In this document: one piece after another, positions 17,229 through 25,015 of the stretch | Position numbering within the stretch: position 1 is the stretch's first letter | Layout: each line of letters opens with the position of its first letter | Assembly: GCF_013055795.1 (NCBI RefSeq) | Contig: NZ_JABETO010000022.1 | Location: forward strand, 40,201 to 102,626 | Direction: 5' to 3' | Source of the DNA: Streptomyces sp. I05A-00742 | GTDB taxonomy: Bacteria; Actinomycetota; Actinomycetes; Streptomycetales; Streptomycetaceae | DNA length: 62,426 bases | Notes under the pieces: model-generated | Seen by the model: only the letters and a program-made list of their open reading frames with translations | Told to the model about the DNA's origin: nothing | The model's database searches: none | Position numbers and translations under genes: made by a program

Positions 17229-19478
17229 TCAGGCGAACAGGGCCGGGATCGTCGCCTCGTGCGCCTCGCGCACCTCGGCCAGCGGCAGGCCGAAGTGGCC
17301 CTGGACGTCCAGGGATTCGCCGTCGATGACGCCGATCCGGGTGGCGGGCAGGCCCCGCGCCCCGCACATGTCGGTGAAGCGGAGCTCCTCGCTGCGCGGT
17401 ACGGCGACCACCGCGCGGCCGGCCGACTCGGAGAAGAGGAAGGTGAACGCGTCCAGACCGTCCGGGACGACCAGCCGCGCTCCCTTGCCGCCGCGCAGAC
17501 AGGACTCGGCCACCGCCTGGACCAGACCGCCGTCGGAGAGGTCGTGCGCAGCGTCGATCATGCCGTCGCGGGAGGCCGAGATCAGGATCTCGCCGAGCAG
17601 CTTCTCCCGGTCCAGGTCCACGGCCGGCGGCAGGCCGCCGAGGTGGTCGTGGACGACCTGGGACCAGGCCGAACCGCCCAGTTCCTCCTTGGTGTCGCCC
17701 AGGAGGTAAAGCAGCTGGCCCTCCTCCGAGAAGGCCATCGGCGTCCGGCGGGCGACGTCGTCGATGACGCCCAGCACGGCGACCACCGGGGTCGGGTGGA
17801 TGGCGGTCTCGCCGGTCTGGTTGTACAGCGAGACGTTGCCGCCGGTGACCGGGGTGCCCAGCTCCAGGCAGCCGTCCGCGAGACCGCGGGTGGCCTCGGC
17901 GAACTGCCACATCACGCCCGGGTCCTCGGGGGAGCCGAAGTTGAGGCAGTTGGAGATCGCCAGCGGGCGGGCGCCGGTGGCGGCCACGTTGCGGTACGAC
18001 TCGGCGAGCGCGAGCCGGGCGCCCGCGTACGGGTCGAGCTTGGTGTAGCGGCCGTTGCCGTCCGTGGCGACGGCGACACCGAGGCCGGTCTCCTCGTCGA
18101 TGCGGATCATGCCGGAGTCCTCCGGCTGCGCCAGGACGGTGTTGCCCTGGACGAACCGGTCGTACTGGCCGGTGATCCAGGACTTGGACGCCTGGTTCGG
18201 GGAGGAGATCACCTTCAGGACCTGTGCGCGCAGCTCCTCGTCCGTCTCCGGCCGGGGCAGCCTGTTCGCGTCGTCGGACTGGAGGGCGTCCTGCCACTCG
18301 GGGCGGGCGTACGGGCGCTCGTACACCGGGCCCTCGTGGGCGACGGTGCGCGGCGGCACGTCCACGATCTGCTCGCCGTGCCAGAAGATCTCCAGCCGCT
18401 CGCCGTCGGTGACCTCACCGATGACGGTGGCGATGACGTCCCACTTCTCGCAGATCTCCAGGAAGCGGTCGACCTTGCCGGGCTCGACGACCGCGCACAT
18501 GCGCTCCTGCGACTCGCTCATGAGGATCTCCTCGGGCGAGAGCGTGGCGTCGCGCAGCGGCACGGTGTCCAGCTCGACGCGCATACCGCCGGAGCCGGCG
18601 CTCGCCAGCTCGCTGGTGGCGCAGGAGAGGCCGGCGCCGCCGAGGTCCTGGATGCCCTCGACGAGGTTCTCGCGGAAGAGCTCCAGGGTGCACTCGATGA
18701 GGAGCTTCTCCTGGAAGGGGTCGCCGACCTGGACGGCGGGGCGCTTCGCCGGGCCGGTGGAGTCGAACGTCTCGGAGGCGAGGACGGAGACGCCGCCGAT
18801 GCCGTCGCCGCCGGTGCGGGCGCCGTAGAGGACGACCTTGTTGCCGGTGCCGGACGCCTTGGCGAGGTGGATGTCCTCGTGCTTCATCACGCCCACGCAG
18901 AGCGCGTTGACCAGCGGGTTGCCCTGGTAGCAGGGGTCGAAGACGACCTCGCCGCCGATGTTGGGCAGGCCCAGGCAGTTGCCGTAGCCGCCGATGCCCG
19001 CGACGACGCCGGGGAGCACCCGCTTGGTGTCGGGGTGGTCGGCGGCGCCGAACCGCAGCGGGTCCATGACGGCGACCGGGCGGGCGCCCATGGCGAGGAT
19101 GTCGCGGACGATGCCGCCGATGCCGGTGGCCGCGCCCTGGTAAGGCTCGATGTACGACGGGTGGTTGTGCGACTCGACCTTGAAGGTGACCGCGTAGTTC
19201 TGGCCGACGTCCACGACGCCCGCGTTCTCGCCGATGCCGACGAGGAGCGCGTCGTTCTCCGGGGCCTTCTCGCCGAACTGGCGGAGGTGGACCTTGCTGC
19301 TCTTGTACGAGCAGTGCTCGGACCACATGACGGAGTACATCGCGAGCTCGGCGCCGGTGGGGCGGCGGCCCAGGATGGCGCGGATGCGCGCGTACTCGTC
19401 CTGCTTGAGGCCGAGTTCGGCCCACGGCTGCTCGGTGTCGGGGGTCTCGGCGGCGTGCTTGACCGTGTCGAGAGTCAT
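17229..19478 (-). CDS. purL: Phosphoribosylformylglycinamidine synthase subunit PurL
   Basis: A 749-residue small-type PurL, the ATP-dependent FGAM synthase subunit that needs PurQ (glutaminase) and PurS. Diagnostic segments are MYSVMWSEHCSYKSSK, NHPSYIEPYQGAATGIGGI and DLGGAGLSCATSE. The ATG at 19478 overlaps the purQ stop codon by one base (TGATG), which implies translational coupling and fixes the start. The frame stays open upstream, but only as a shadow of purQ. Third gene of the purS-purQ-purL operon. Confidence 0.98.
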   Translation of the reverse strand: MTLDTVKHAAETPDTEQPWAELGLKQDEYARIRAILGRRPTGAELAMYSVMWSEHCSYKSSKVHLRQFGEKAPENDALLVGIGENAGVVDVGQNYAVTFKVESHNHPSYIEPYQGAATGIGGIVRDILAMGARPVAVMDPLRFGAADHPDTKRVLPGVVAGIGGYGNCLGLPNIGGEVVFDPCYQGNPLVNALCVGVMKHEDIHLAKASGTGNKVVLYGARTGGDGIGGVSVLASETFDSTGPAKRPAVQVGDPFQEKLLIECTLELFRENLVEGIQDLGGAGLSCATSELASAGSGGMRVELDTVPLRDATLSPEEILMSESQERMCAVVEPGKVDRFLEICEKWDVIATVIGEVTDGERLEIFWHGEQIVDVPPRTVAHEGPVYERPYARPEWQDALQSDDANRLPRPETDEELRAQVLKVISSPNQASKSWITGQYDRFVQGNTVLAQPEDSGMIRIDEETGLGVAVATDGNGRYTKLDPYAGARLALAESYRNVAATGARPLAISNCLNFGSPEDPGVMWQFAEATRGLADGCLELGTPVTGGNVSLYNQTGETAIHPTPVVAVLGVIDDVARRTPMAFSEEGQLLYLLGDTKEELGGSAWSQVVHDHLGGLPPAVDLDREKLLGEILISASRDGMIDAAHDLSDGGLVQAVAESCLRGGKGARLVVPDGLDAFTFLFSESAGRAVVAVPRSEELRFTDMCGARGLPATRIGVIDGESLDVQGHFGLPLAEVREAHEATIPALFA

Positions 19479-20158
19479 CAGGCGCTGACCAGCTTCTTGA
19501 GGAGCGAGGTGAAGAATCCGAGCCCGTCCGTGCGGCCGGTGCCGATCAGTGGCTCGACCGCGTGCTCGGGGTGCGGCATCAGGCCGACGACGTTGCCGGC
19601 GGCGTTGGTGATGCCGGCGATGTCCCGGAGCGAGCCGTTGGGGTTGCCGTCCAGGTAGCGGAAGGCCACCCGGCCCTCCGCCTCCAGCTCGTCCAGGGTG
19701 CGCTCGTCGGCCACGTAGCGGCCGTCGATGTTCTTCAGCGGGACGGAGATCTCCTGGCCCGCCGCGTAGTCGGCCGTCCAGGCGGTGTCCGCGTTCTCGA
19801 CGCGGAGCTTCTGGTCGCGGCAGATGAAGTGCAGGTGGTTGTTGCGCAGCATCGCGCCGGGCAGCAGGTGGGTCTCGGTGAGCACCTGGAAGCCGTTGCA
19901 GATGCCGAGGACGGGCATGCCGCCCTTCGCCTGCTCGATGACGGTCTCCATCACCGGCGAGAAGCGGGAGATGGCGCCCGCCCGCAGGTAGTCCCCGTAG
20001 GAGAACCCGCCGGGCAGGACCACGGCGTCGACCTGCTTGAGGTCCTTGTCGCGGTGCCACAGGGGCACCGGCTCCAGGCCGGCGAGCCGGACCGCGCGCT
20101 GGGTGTCGCGGTCGTCGAGGGTGCCGGGGAAGGTGATGACCCCCACGCGTGCAGTCAC
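19478..20158 (-). CDS. purQ: Phosphoribosylformylglycinamidine synthase subunit PurQ (glutaminase)
   Basis: A 226-residue class I glutamine amidotransferase that delivers ammonia to PurL. The nucleophile elbow GICNGFQ holds the catalytic Cys, and the His/Glu of the triad are in MPHPEHAVE near the C-terminus. The N-terminus VGVITFPGTLDDRDT is typical of PurQ. The GTG start at 20158 overlaps the purS stop by 4 nt (GTGA), and its own stop overlaps purL by 1 nt. Confidence 0.98.
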   Translation of the reverse strand: MTARVGVITFPGTLDDRDTQRAVRLAGLEPVPLWHRDKDLKQVDAVVLPGGFSYGDYLRAGAISRFSPVMETVIEQAKGGMPVLGICNGFQVLTETHLLPGAMLRNNHLHFICRDQKLRVENADTAWTADYAAGQEISVPLKNIDGRYVADERTLDELEAEGRVAFRYLDGNPNGSLRDIAGITNAAGNVVGLMPHPEHAVEPLIGTGRTDGLGFFTSLLKKLVSA

Positions 20159-20406
20159 GAGTCGACCCGCACGGTGAAGTCCTCGATCACGGTGTTGGCG
20201 AGAAACGTTTCGGCCATCTCGTGGATCCGGGCGAGGGCGGCGTCGTCGACCGGGCCCTCCACCTCGAGTTCAAAACGCTTGCCCTGACGGACATCGGCGA
20301 TCCCCTCGAAGCCCAGGCGTGGCAGCGCGCGCTGCACCGCCTGCCCCTGCGGGTCGAGGATCTCCGGCTTGAGCATGACGTCGACTACGACGCGTGCCAC
20401 TGGCAC
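20155..20406 (-). CDS. purS: Phosphoribosylformylglycinamidine synthase subunit PurS
   Basis: An 83-residue PurS, the small structural subunit that bridges PurL and PurQ. It matches the family over its whole length (VVVDVMLKPEILDPQGQAV, GKRFELEVEG). A GTG start is used at 20406. First gene of the operon, overlapping purQ by 4 nt, with a promoter presumably in the 20407-20715 gap shared with divergent lsr2. Confidence 0.97.
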   Translation of the reverse strand: MPVARVVVDVMLKPEILDPQGQAVQRALPRLGFEGIADVRQGKRFELEVEGPVDDAALARIHEMAETFLANTVIEDFTVRVDS

Positions 20407-20715
20407 TCCCGGTGGTGTGGTGCGTGAGCTGAAGCGGTGCCGCCAGCGTACCGTCCCAAAAAATCTACGCGGGTAGATATCACACCCGTACCGAGCGCAT
20501 TACGGCGGTCACCCGCAGGGACCTCCGGAAAAAATCCAGGAAAAACCCCGGAAGAACGCACGGTTCCCATTGCACCCGGGCGGGCCGACGGAATTAACTG
20601 GGCCCCACCACGCAATGCTCTTTGCCGGACCGCTGAATAAGCATTGCTGGAGAACCATCTAAACCCATGCATCGCCGCAGGTCAGAGCGGCGGTACAGGC
20701 TGAAAGGACCATTCC
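20407..20715. promoter_or_regulatory. Divergent purS/lsr2 control region
   Basis: About 310 bp, locally AT-richer than the flanks. It contains ATCTAC-N4-GTAGAT (20463-20478) inside an A-rich stretch, and the inverted pair GCAATGC (20612-20618) and GCATTGC (20641-20647). Both are candidate regulator sites. AT-rich DNA next to lsr2 would also suit autoregulation by Lsr2. No gene is visible. Confidence 0.45.
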
Positions 20716-21033
20716 GTGGCGCAGCGTGTGGTAGTAACGCTCTTTGATGACATCGACGGGGGCGAGGCCGCGGAGACCGTCACCTTCGGCATCGACGGCA
20801 AGTCGTACGAGATCGACCTCAGCACTGCCAATGCGAAGAAACTCCGGCACGAGCTGGAGCCTTACCTGGACGCCGGCCGGAAGCGCTCCCGTTCCGGGAA
20901 GGCGTACCGACGCACCTCCGTCGAGCCGGACCCGGCGGCCGTCCGCGCGTGGGCCCGGTCGCACGGCATGGAGGTGCCCCCGCGGGGCCGGATCCCCAAG
21001 AGGGTCTACGAGGCGTTCAACGCGGCGAACTGA
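20716..21033 (+). CDS. lsr2: Nucleoid-associated protein Lsr2
   Basis: A 105-residue Lsr2, the actinobacterial H-NS analogue that oligomerises along AT-rich DNA and silences acquired and specialised-metabolite genes. The N-terminal beta/alpha dimerisation domain (VVVTLFDDIDGGEA, ETVTFGIDGKSYEIDLS) is followed by a basic linker. The C-terminal DNA-binding domain carries the minor-groove Arg-Gly-Arg of PPRGRIPKRVYEAF. GTG start at 20716 with a GAAAGGACC ribosome-binding site. It is divergent from purS. Confidence 0.97.
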   Translation: MAQRVVVTLFDDIDGGEAAETVTFGIDGKSYEIDLSTANAKKLRHELEPYLDAGRKRSRSGKAYRRTSVEPDPAAVRAWARSHGMEVPPRGRIPKRVYEAFNAAN

Positions 21034-21034
21034 C

Positions 21035-21070
21035 GGCCGGGGCGGAGGGGGCGCGGGCACGGCCCCGGCC
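21035..21070 (+). terminator. Possible lsr2 terminator
   Basis: GGCCGGGGC pairs with GCCCCGGCC over 9 bp with an 18-nt loop, directly after the lsr2 stop. There is no T tract. Confidence 0.4.
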
Positions 21071-21168
21071 CCCTCCCCGCACGGCCGGCCCCCTCCCCCG
21101 CACAGCCCGCCGCCGGTCCCGTGCGGCCGGATCCGGCCACCCCTCAGGAGCCCGGCCCAGAACCGGAT

Positions 21169-21199
21169 TTGCATCTCACCCCACATGATCCGCTAGAGT
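21169..21199 (+). promoter_or_regulatory. Candidate promoter of the tRNA-Gly(UCC) array
   Basis: TTGCAT (21169-21174) and TAGAGT (21194-21199) with a 19-bp spacer, 50 bp before the first tRNA. Confidence 0.45.
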
Positions 21200-21248
21200 C
21201 TGGAGCACGCCGAGGGGCGAGGCCGAGAGGCCAAAACCCCCGAGACGC

Positions 21249-21320
21249 GCGGGTGTAGCTCAGTAGTAGAGCGCCCCCTTTCCAAGGGGGAGGCGCAGTG
21301 TGCGATTCCTGTCACCCGCT
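21249..21320 (+). tRNA. tRNA-Gly (anticodon UCC), copy 1, non-canonical D and T arms
   Basis: Seventy-two bases. The acceptor (GCGGGTG/CACCCGC), D stem (GCTC/GAGC) and anticodon arm (CCCCC-TTTCCAA-GGGGG, anticodon TCC) are perfect. The D loop reads AGTAGTA, with no GG pair, so G18 is missing. The T arm reads GCAGTGTGCGATTCCTGT and cannot form the usual 5-bp stem with a TTC-starting 7-nt loop. The best fold is a 4-bp stem GCAG/CTGT with a 10-nt loop. Confidence 0.93.
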
Positions 21321-21363
21321 CTCGCCGTTCATCGGCCACTTCGGTGGTCCGGTGAGTGGACGC

Positions 21364-21435
21364 GCGGGTGTAGCTCAGTAGCAGAGCGCCCTCTTTCCAA
21401 GAGGGAGGCGCAGTGTGCGATTCCTGTCACCCGCT
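21364..21435 (+). tRNA. tRNA-Gly (anticodon UCC), copy 2, non-canonical D and T arms
   Basis: Same as copy 1 except for a compensated anticodon-stem change (CCCTC/GAGGG) and D loop AGTAGCA. The compensated pair shows that the anticodon stem is under selection, while the odd T arm is unchanged. Confidence 0.93.
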
Positions 21436-21476
21436 CCAGCCGTTCACCGGTCTCTTGTGGCCCGGAGGATGGTCGC

Positions 21477-21548
21477 GCGGGTGTAGCTCAGTAGTAGAGC
21501 GCCCCCTTTCCAAGGGGGAGGCGCAGTGTGCGATTCCTGTCACCCGCT
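21477..21548 (+). tRNA. tRNA-Gly (anticodon UCC), copy 3, non-canonical D and T arms
   Basis: Identical in sequence to copy 1. The spacing from copy 2 is 113 bp and the intergenic spacer is repeated, so it arose by tandem duplication. Confidence 0.93.
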
Positions 21549-21589
21549 CCAGCCGTTCACCGGTCTCTTGTGGCCCGGAGGATGGTCGC

Positions 21590-21661
21590 GCGGGTGTAGC
21601 TCAGTAGTAGAGCGCCCCCTTTCCAAGGGGGAGGCGCAGTGTGCGATTCCTGTCACCCGCT
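21590..21661 (+). tRNA. tRNA-Gly (anticodon UCC), copy 4, non-canonical D and T arms
   Basis: Identical in sequence to copies 1 and 3 and 113 bp from copy 3. It is the last member of the array before the canonical tRNA-Gly(GCC). Confidence 0.93.
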
Positions 21662-21734
21662 CTCATCGCTTTACCGACCACTCCGGTGGATCAGGTAGAG
21701 TGGTGCCCGCACCGCACGGAAGCGCGGAGCGTAT

Positions 21735-21807
21735 GCGGACGTAGCTCAGTTGGTAGAGCGCAACCTTGCCAAGGTTGAGGTCGCGAGTTCGAGCCTCGTC
21801 GTCCGCT
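21735..21807 (+). tRNA. tRNA-Gly (anticodon GCC), copy 1
   Basis: Canonical 73-base tRNA with acceptor GCGGACG/CGTCCGC, D loop with GG (AGTTGGTA), anticodon loop TTGCCAA (GCC) and T arm GCGAGTTCGAGCCTCGT. A TAGAGT -10 element is at 21696-21701. Its 5' leader (from 21705) and the gene recur at 25652-25724. Confidence 0.97.
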
Positions 21808-21813
21808 CCAGAG

Positions 21814-21847
21814 AAAAGACCCCGGTCCTGGTGACCGGGGTCTTTTT
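21814..21847. terminator. Terminator after tRNA-Gly(GCC) copy 1
   Basis: AAAAGACCCCGGTC pairs with GACCGGGGTCTTTT and is followed by T residues. This is a textbook intrinsic terminator, symmetric enough to work in both directions. Confidence 0.92.
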
Positions 21848-21936
21848 CGTGCTGCCCGGGGGCCCATGACGTTTGTCAACGCGGGCCATGACAGCGCGCA
21901 CTGATGACCGCCGCCCGGTGCCGGAAGGCTGGAGGC

Positions 21937-22893
21937 ATGAAGACCCGGGAGAGTGTGATCGAGGTCTCACGGCTGCGGCGGAGGTACGGCCCGGCCGGCG
22001 GGACGGGGTTCGAAGCGGTCCGGGAGATCGGCTTCGAGGTGCGGCGGGGCGAGGTGTTCGCCCTGCTGGGCGCCGAGGGCGCCGGGAAGACGTCCACCGT
22101 CGAGCTGCTGGCGGGGCTGGCCCCGCCGACGGGCGGCCGGGTGACGGTGTTCGGCCACGACCCGTACACCGGGCGGAAGGCGGTCCGGCCCCGGATCGGG
22201 GTGATGCCGCGGGAGGACGGTCTCCCCTCCGGGCTGACGGCGGCCGAGACGGCGGCCATGTGGGCGGGGTGCACCAGCGGCGCGCGTCCGGTGGACGAGG
22301 CGCTGGCCCTGGTGGAGCTGGTGGACCGGCGGGACGTCCGGGTCGAACGGCTCTCCGGCGGCGAACGGCGGCGGCTCGGTCTGGCGCTCGCGCTGCTCGG
22401 CCGGCCCGAGGTGCTCCTCCTCGACGAGCCGACCGCCGGGCTCGACCCATGGGCCCGGCACACCACCTGGGATCTGGTGCGCCGGCTCCGCGCGGAGGGG
22501 ACGACCGTGGTCCTCACCACGCGCCGCCCGGAGGAGGCGGAGGCCCTGGCGGACCGGCTGGCGATCCTGCGCGGGGGCCGGATCGTCGCCGAGGGCGCGC
22601 CGTCCGGGGTCCTGGCGGCGTATCCGTCGCGCATCCGGTTCGCCATGCCGCCGGGCTGGTTCGTCGGGGACCTCCCGCCGCTGGCCGCGCTGGGCGTGCT
22701 GGACCACCGGGAACTGCCGGACGGGACCGGGCGGGTGGAGCTCAGCACCCGGGAGCTGCAGCGGACGCTGACCGGGCTGCTGCTGTGGGCCCGGGAGCAG
22801 TCGGTGGAGCTGGAGGGGCTCGACGCGCGGACCGCCTCGCTGGAGGAGGCGTTCCCGCGGATCGCGGGTCCGGGAGCGGCGGGGTCCCCATGA
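21937..22893 (+). CDS. ABC transporter ATP-binding protein (ABC-2 type), switch-His missing
   Basis: A 318-residue ABC ATPase. Walker A reads GAEGAGKT (about 45-52, with Glu where Asn is usual), the signature is LSGGERRRL and Walker B is LLLDEPTAGLDP. The H-loop, normally TTH, reads VVLTTRRPEEAEAL, placing Arg196 where the catalytic switch histidine belongs. The C-terminal 90 residues form the accessory domain of DrrA-like exporters. The ATG at 21937 has a GGAGG ribosome-binding site. It overlaps the permease by 4 nt. Hydrolysis may be slow or differently gated. What it exports is unknown. Confidence 0.93.
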   Translation: MKTRESVIEVSRLRRRYGPAGGTGFEAVREIGFEVRRGEVFALLGAEGAGKTSTVELLAGLAPPTGGRVTVFGHDPYTGRKAVRPRIGVMPREDGLPSGLTAAETAAMWAGCTSGARPVDEALALVELVDRRDVRVERLSGGERRRLGLALALLGRPEVLLLDEPTAGLDPWARHTTWDLVRRLRAEGTTVVLTTRRPEEAEALADRLAILRGGRIVAEGAPSGVLAAYPSRIRFAMPPGWFVGDLPPLAALGVLDHRELPDGTGRVELSTRELQRTLTGLLLWAREQSVELEGLDARTASLEEAFPRIAGPGAAGSP

Positions 22894-23660
22894 CGGCGTT
22901 CACCCGGCTGCCGGCCCTCGGCCGCGCCGAACTGACCCTGCTCGCCCGGAATCGCACGGATCTGTGCACGGCGCTGCTGATGCCCGCCCTGCTGGCGTAC
23001 GCCGTGCGCAGGGCCGTGGGGGGCATCGAGGCGATCGACCCGGGCCGGGCCGGGACGACGGTGGACGAGGCCACCGTGACGGCGGCGTTCGGCTTGATCC
23101 TGCTCCTCGCCGTCCACCAGAACCTGGTCGGTGCCTACGTCGCGCGCCGGGAGGAGCTGGTCCTCAAGCGGCTGCGCACAGGGGAGGCCGGGGACCGGGA
23201 GATCCTGGCGGGGGTGGCGCTGCCCGCCGCGCTGATCGCGGCGGCCCAGTGCGCCCTGCTGGTGCTTGTGGGTGTGGTGTGGCTGGACGTAGGACCCGTG
23301 GCCCGGCCCGGTCTGCTGCTCGCGGGCGTCGTCCTCGGCATCGCCGTCTGTGCCGGACTGGCGGCGGTGAGCTCGGCCCGGGCGCGTACGGTGGCGGGTG
23401 CCCGGCTCGTGACCGTGCCGCTGCTGCTCGCCTCGCTGGCGGGCTCCGGGGTACTCGTTCCGCCGGCGCTCCTGCCCGGCCCGGTGGCCTCGGTGTGCGA
23501 GCTGCTGCCGCTGTCACCGGCGGTCGCGCTGTTGCGCGGCGGCTGGTTCGGCGGACTGGGGGCATACAAGGCACTGGGGCTGGTGGCGACCGCTTTGGCC
23601 TGGAGCGTCCTGGCCGTGTTTGCTGTGAAGCGGTGGTTCCGCTGGGAGCCGCCTCGCTGA
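22890..23660 (+). CDS. ABC-2 type transporter permease
   Basis: A 256-residue membrane protein with about six hydrophobic segments (ALLMPALLAYAV, AAFGLILLLAVHQNLV, and so on), the usual ABC-2 layout. A cytosolic coupling segment REELVLKRLRTG is the family hallmark where the permease contacts the ATPase. It starts at 22890 with an ATGA overlap onto the ATPase stop, so it is translationally coupled. Together they would form a homodimeric-permease exporter of the DrrAB kind. The linked kinase and regulator suggest signal-controlled expression, as in DesKR or bacitracin-sensing loci. Confidence 0.92.
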   Translation: MTAFTRLPALGRAELTLLARNRTDLCTALLMPALLAYAVRRAVGGIEAIDPGRAGTTVDEATVTAAFGLILLLAVHQNLVGAYVARREELVLKRLRTGEAGDREILAGVALPAALIAAAQCALLVLVGVVWLDVGPVARPGLLLAGVVLGIAVCAGLAAVSSARARTVAGARLVTVPLLLASLAGSGVLVPPALLPGPVASVCELLPLSPAVALLRGGWFGGLGAYKALGLVATALAWSVLAVFAVKRWFRWEPPR

Positions 23661-23716
23661 ACGGACCGGAACGTCGCCGAACGGGCCGGGGCATCGGACA
23701 ACAGGGGGGAACGGTC

Positions 23717-25015
23717 ATGGGGGTACGGACACGTCTGGGCGGCTGGCGGGGACGGAGCAGGATCGCCCAGGTCGACAGCTATATGCGCTGGACGCTGTAC
23801 CTGCTGCCGTTCCTCTTCCCGCTCACCTCCGCCGCCGGCCTGCTGGGCGAGTCGGACGGCAGCCGGCCCGTCGCCGCCCTCCTGCTGGTGCTCGGCCTCG
23901 CCCAGTGCTGCGTGGGCGCGGGCCTCTTCCGGCGGGCCCTGGAGCACTTCCGGCTGAAGAACCCCGCGCCCTGGCGCCGGCTCGCCGTCTCCGGGGCCCT
24001 GCTCGTGGCCTCCGTGGTGCTGCTCGTCCTCATGGTCCGGGCGGACGGACCGGTGCACGTCACCTCGCGGGCCCTGGTGGTCCAGGGCGGCGTGCTGAGC
24101 TTCTTCGGGGCGTTCAGCCTGATGGTGGCCCGGGTGCGGACGTATCTGCTGTGGTGCCTGGCGGGGAGCGTCGTGGTGGCCGTGGTCATCCTGCCGTTCG
24201 GCGGACGGCTGCCCGGCGCGGTGATCGTCATGGTGATGATCTGGTTCGTCGCCGTGTGGTCCCTGGCCACCGTGCGCACCACGGGCTGGATGCTGGCGGT
24301 GATGTGGGAGGCGGAGAACGCCCGGACCGTGCAGGCCCGGCTGGCCGTGGCGGAGGAACGGCTGCGTTTCGGCCGGGACATGCACGACGTGCTCGGCCGC
24401 AACCTCACGGTGATCGCCCTCAAGAGCGAGCTCGCCGCGCAGCTGGCGCAGCGCGGGTCGCCGGCCGCGCTGGAGCAGATGGCCGAGGTGCAGCGGATCG
24501 CGCGGGACTCGCAGCGCGACATGCGCGAGCTGGTGCGCGGCTACCGGCAGGCGGACCTGCACACGGAACTGGTCGGGGCGCGCGGGGTGCTGGGCGCGGC
24601 GGGGATCGCCTGCCGGATCGACGACACCTCGCGGGACGCGCTGCCGGACACGGTGCAGTCCGTCCTGGCCTGGGTGGTGCGGGAGGGGACGACGAACGTG
24701 CTGCGGCACGCGGACGCGCGGCGCTGCGCGGTGCGGCTGCGGCTCACCGGCCCGTCGGCGGTGCTGATGATGGAGAACGACGGGGCGGGGACGGCGGCGG
24801 AGGCCGGTCCGCGCGGCTCCGGGCTGGCCGGGCTGCGGGAGCGGGTGACGGCCCTCGGGGGCACGCTGGACGCCGGGCACCGGGCCAGGGGAACGTTCCG
24901 GCTGACGGTGGAGGTGCCGCTGGTTCCGCCGGTGAGGGACGACGGGCGGGGCGCGCAGGACCCCGTGGAGCCGGAGCCCGCCGTCCTCGCCGAGAACCGT
25001 GGAGGCCTCGCGTGA
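23717..25015 (+). CDS. Sensor histidine kinase, DesK/NarX-like (HisKA_3)
   Basis: A 432-residue kinase. The N-terminal half has five or six transmembrane segments with very short loops, so it senses within the membrane. The H-box is RFGRDMHDVLGRNLTVIALK (His phosphorylation site) in a HisKA_3 domain. A HATPase_c domain follows with REGTTNVLRHADA and GSGLAGLRERV. This build resembles DesK, which senses membrane state. The ATG at 23717 is preceded by GGGGGGAACG. It lies 56 bp after the permease and overlaps the response regulator by 4 nt. Confidence 0.93.
   Translation: MGVRTRLGGWRGRSRIAQVDSYMRWTLYLLPFLFPLTSAAGLLGESDGSRPVAALLLVLGLAQCCVGAGLFRRALEHFRLKNPAPWRRLAVSGALLVASVVLLVLMVRADGPVHVTSRALVVQGGVLSFFGAFSLMVARVRTYLLWCLAGSVVVAVVILPFGGRLPGAVIVMVMIWFVAVWSLATVRTTGWMLAVMWEAENARTVQARLAVAEERLRFGRDMHDVLGRNLTVIALKSELAAQLAQRGSPAALEQMAEVQRIARDSQRDMRELVRGYRQADLHTELVGARGVLGAAGIACRIDDTSRDALPDTVQSVLAWVVREGTTNVLRHADARRCAVRLRLTGPSAVLMMENDGAGTAAEAGPRGSGLAGLRERVTALGGTLDAGHRARGTFRLTVEVPLVPPVRDDGRGAQDPVEPEPAVLAENRGGLA

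Larger units (their letters stand above)
21364..21661 (+). repeat. 113-bp tandem repeat carrying tRNA-Gly(UCC)
   Basis: Copies 2, 3 and 4 of the tRNA start at exact 113-bp intervals, and the spacers between them (CCAGCCGTTCACCGGTCTC and onward) are the same. The 115-bp distance from copy 1 to copy 2 has a different spacer, so the later copies are younger or homogenised. Confidence 0.9.

Noticed and set aside
17037..19658. Long plus-strand frame opposite purL
   Set aside because: Shadow of a clear purL gene; no independent start signal or domain.
17229..20060. A 943-residue reading of PurL
   Set aside because: The extension overlaps purQ and is only its shadow; the purQ stop/purL start overlap at 19478 marks the true start.
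21249..21661. CRISPR-like regular repeats
   Set aside because: The repeated unit is a tRNA gene plus spacer; spacers are identical and there are no cas genes.
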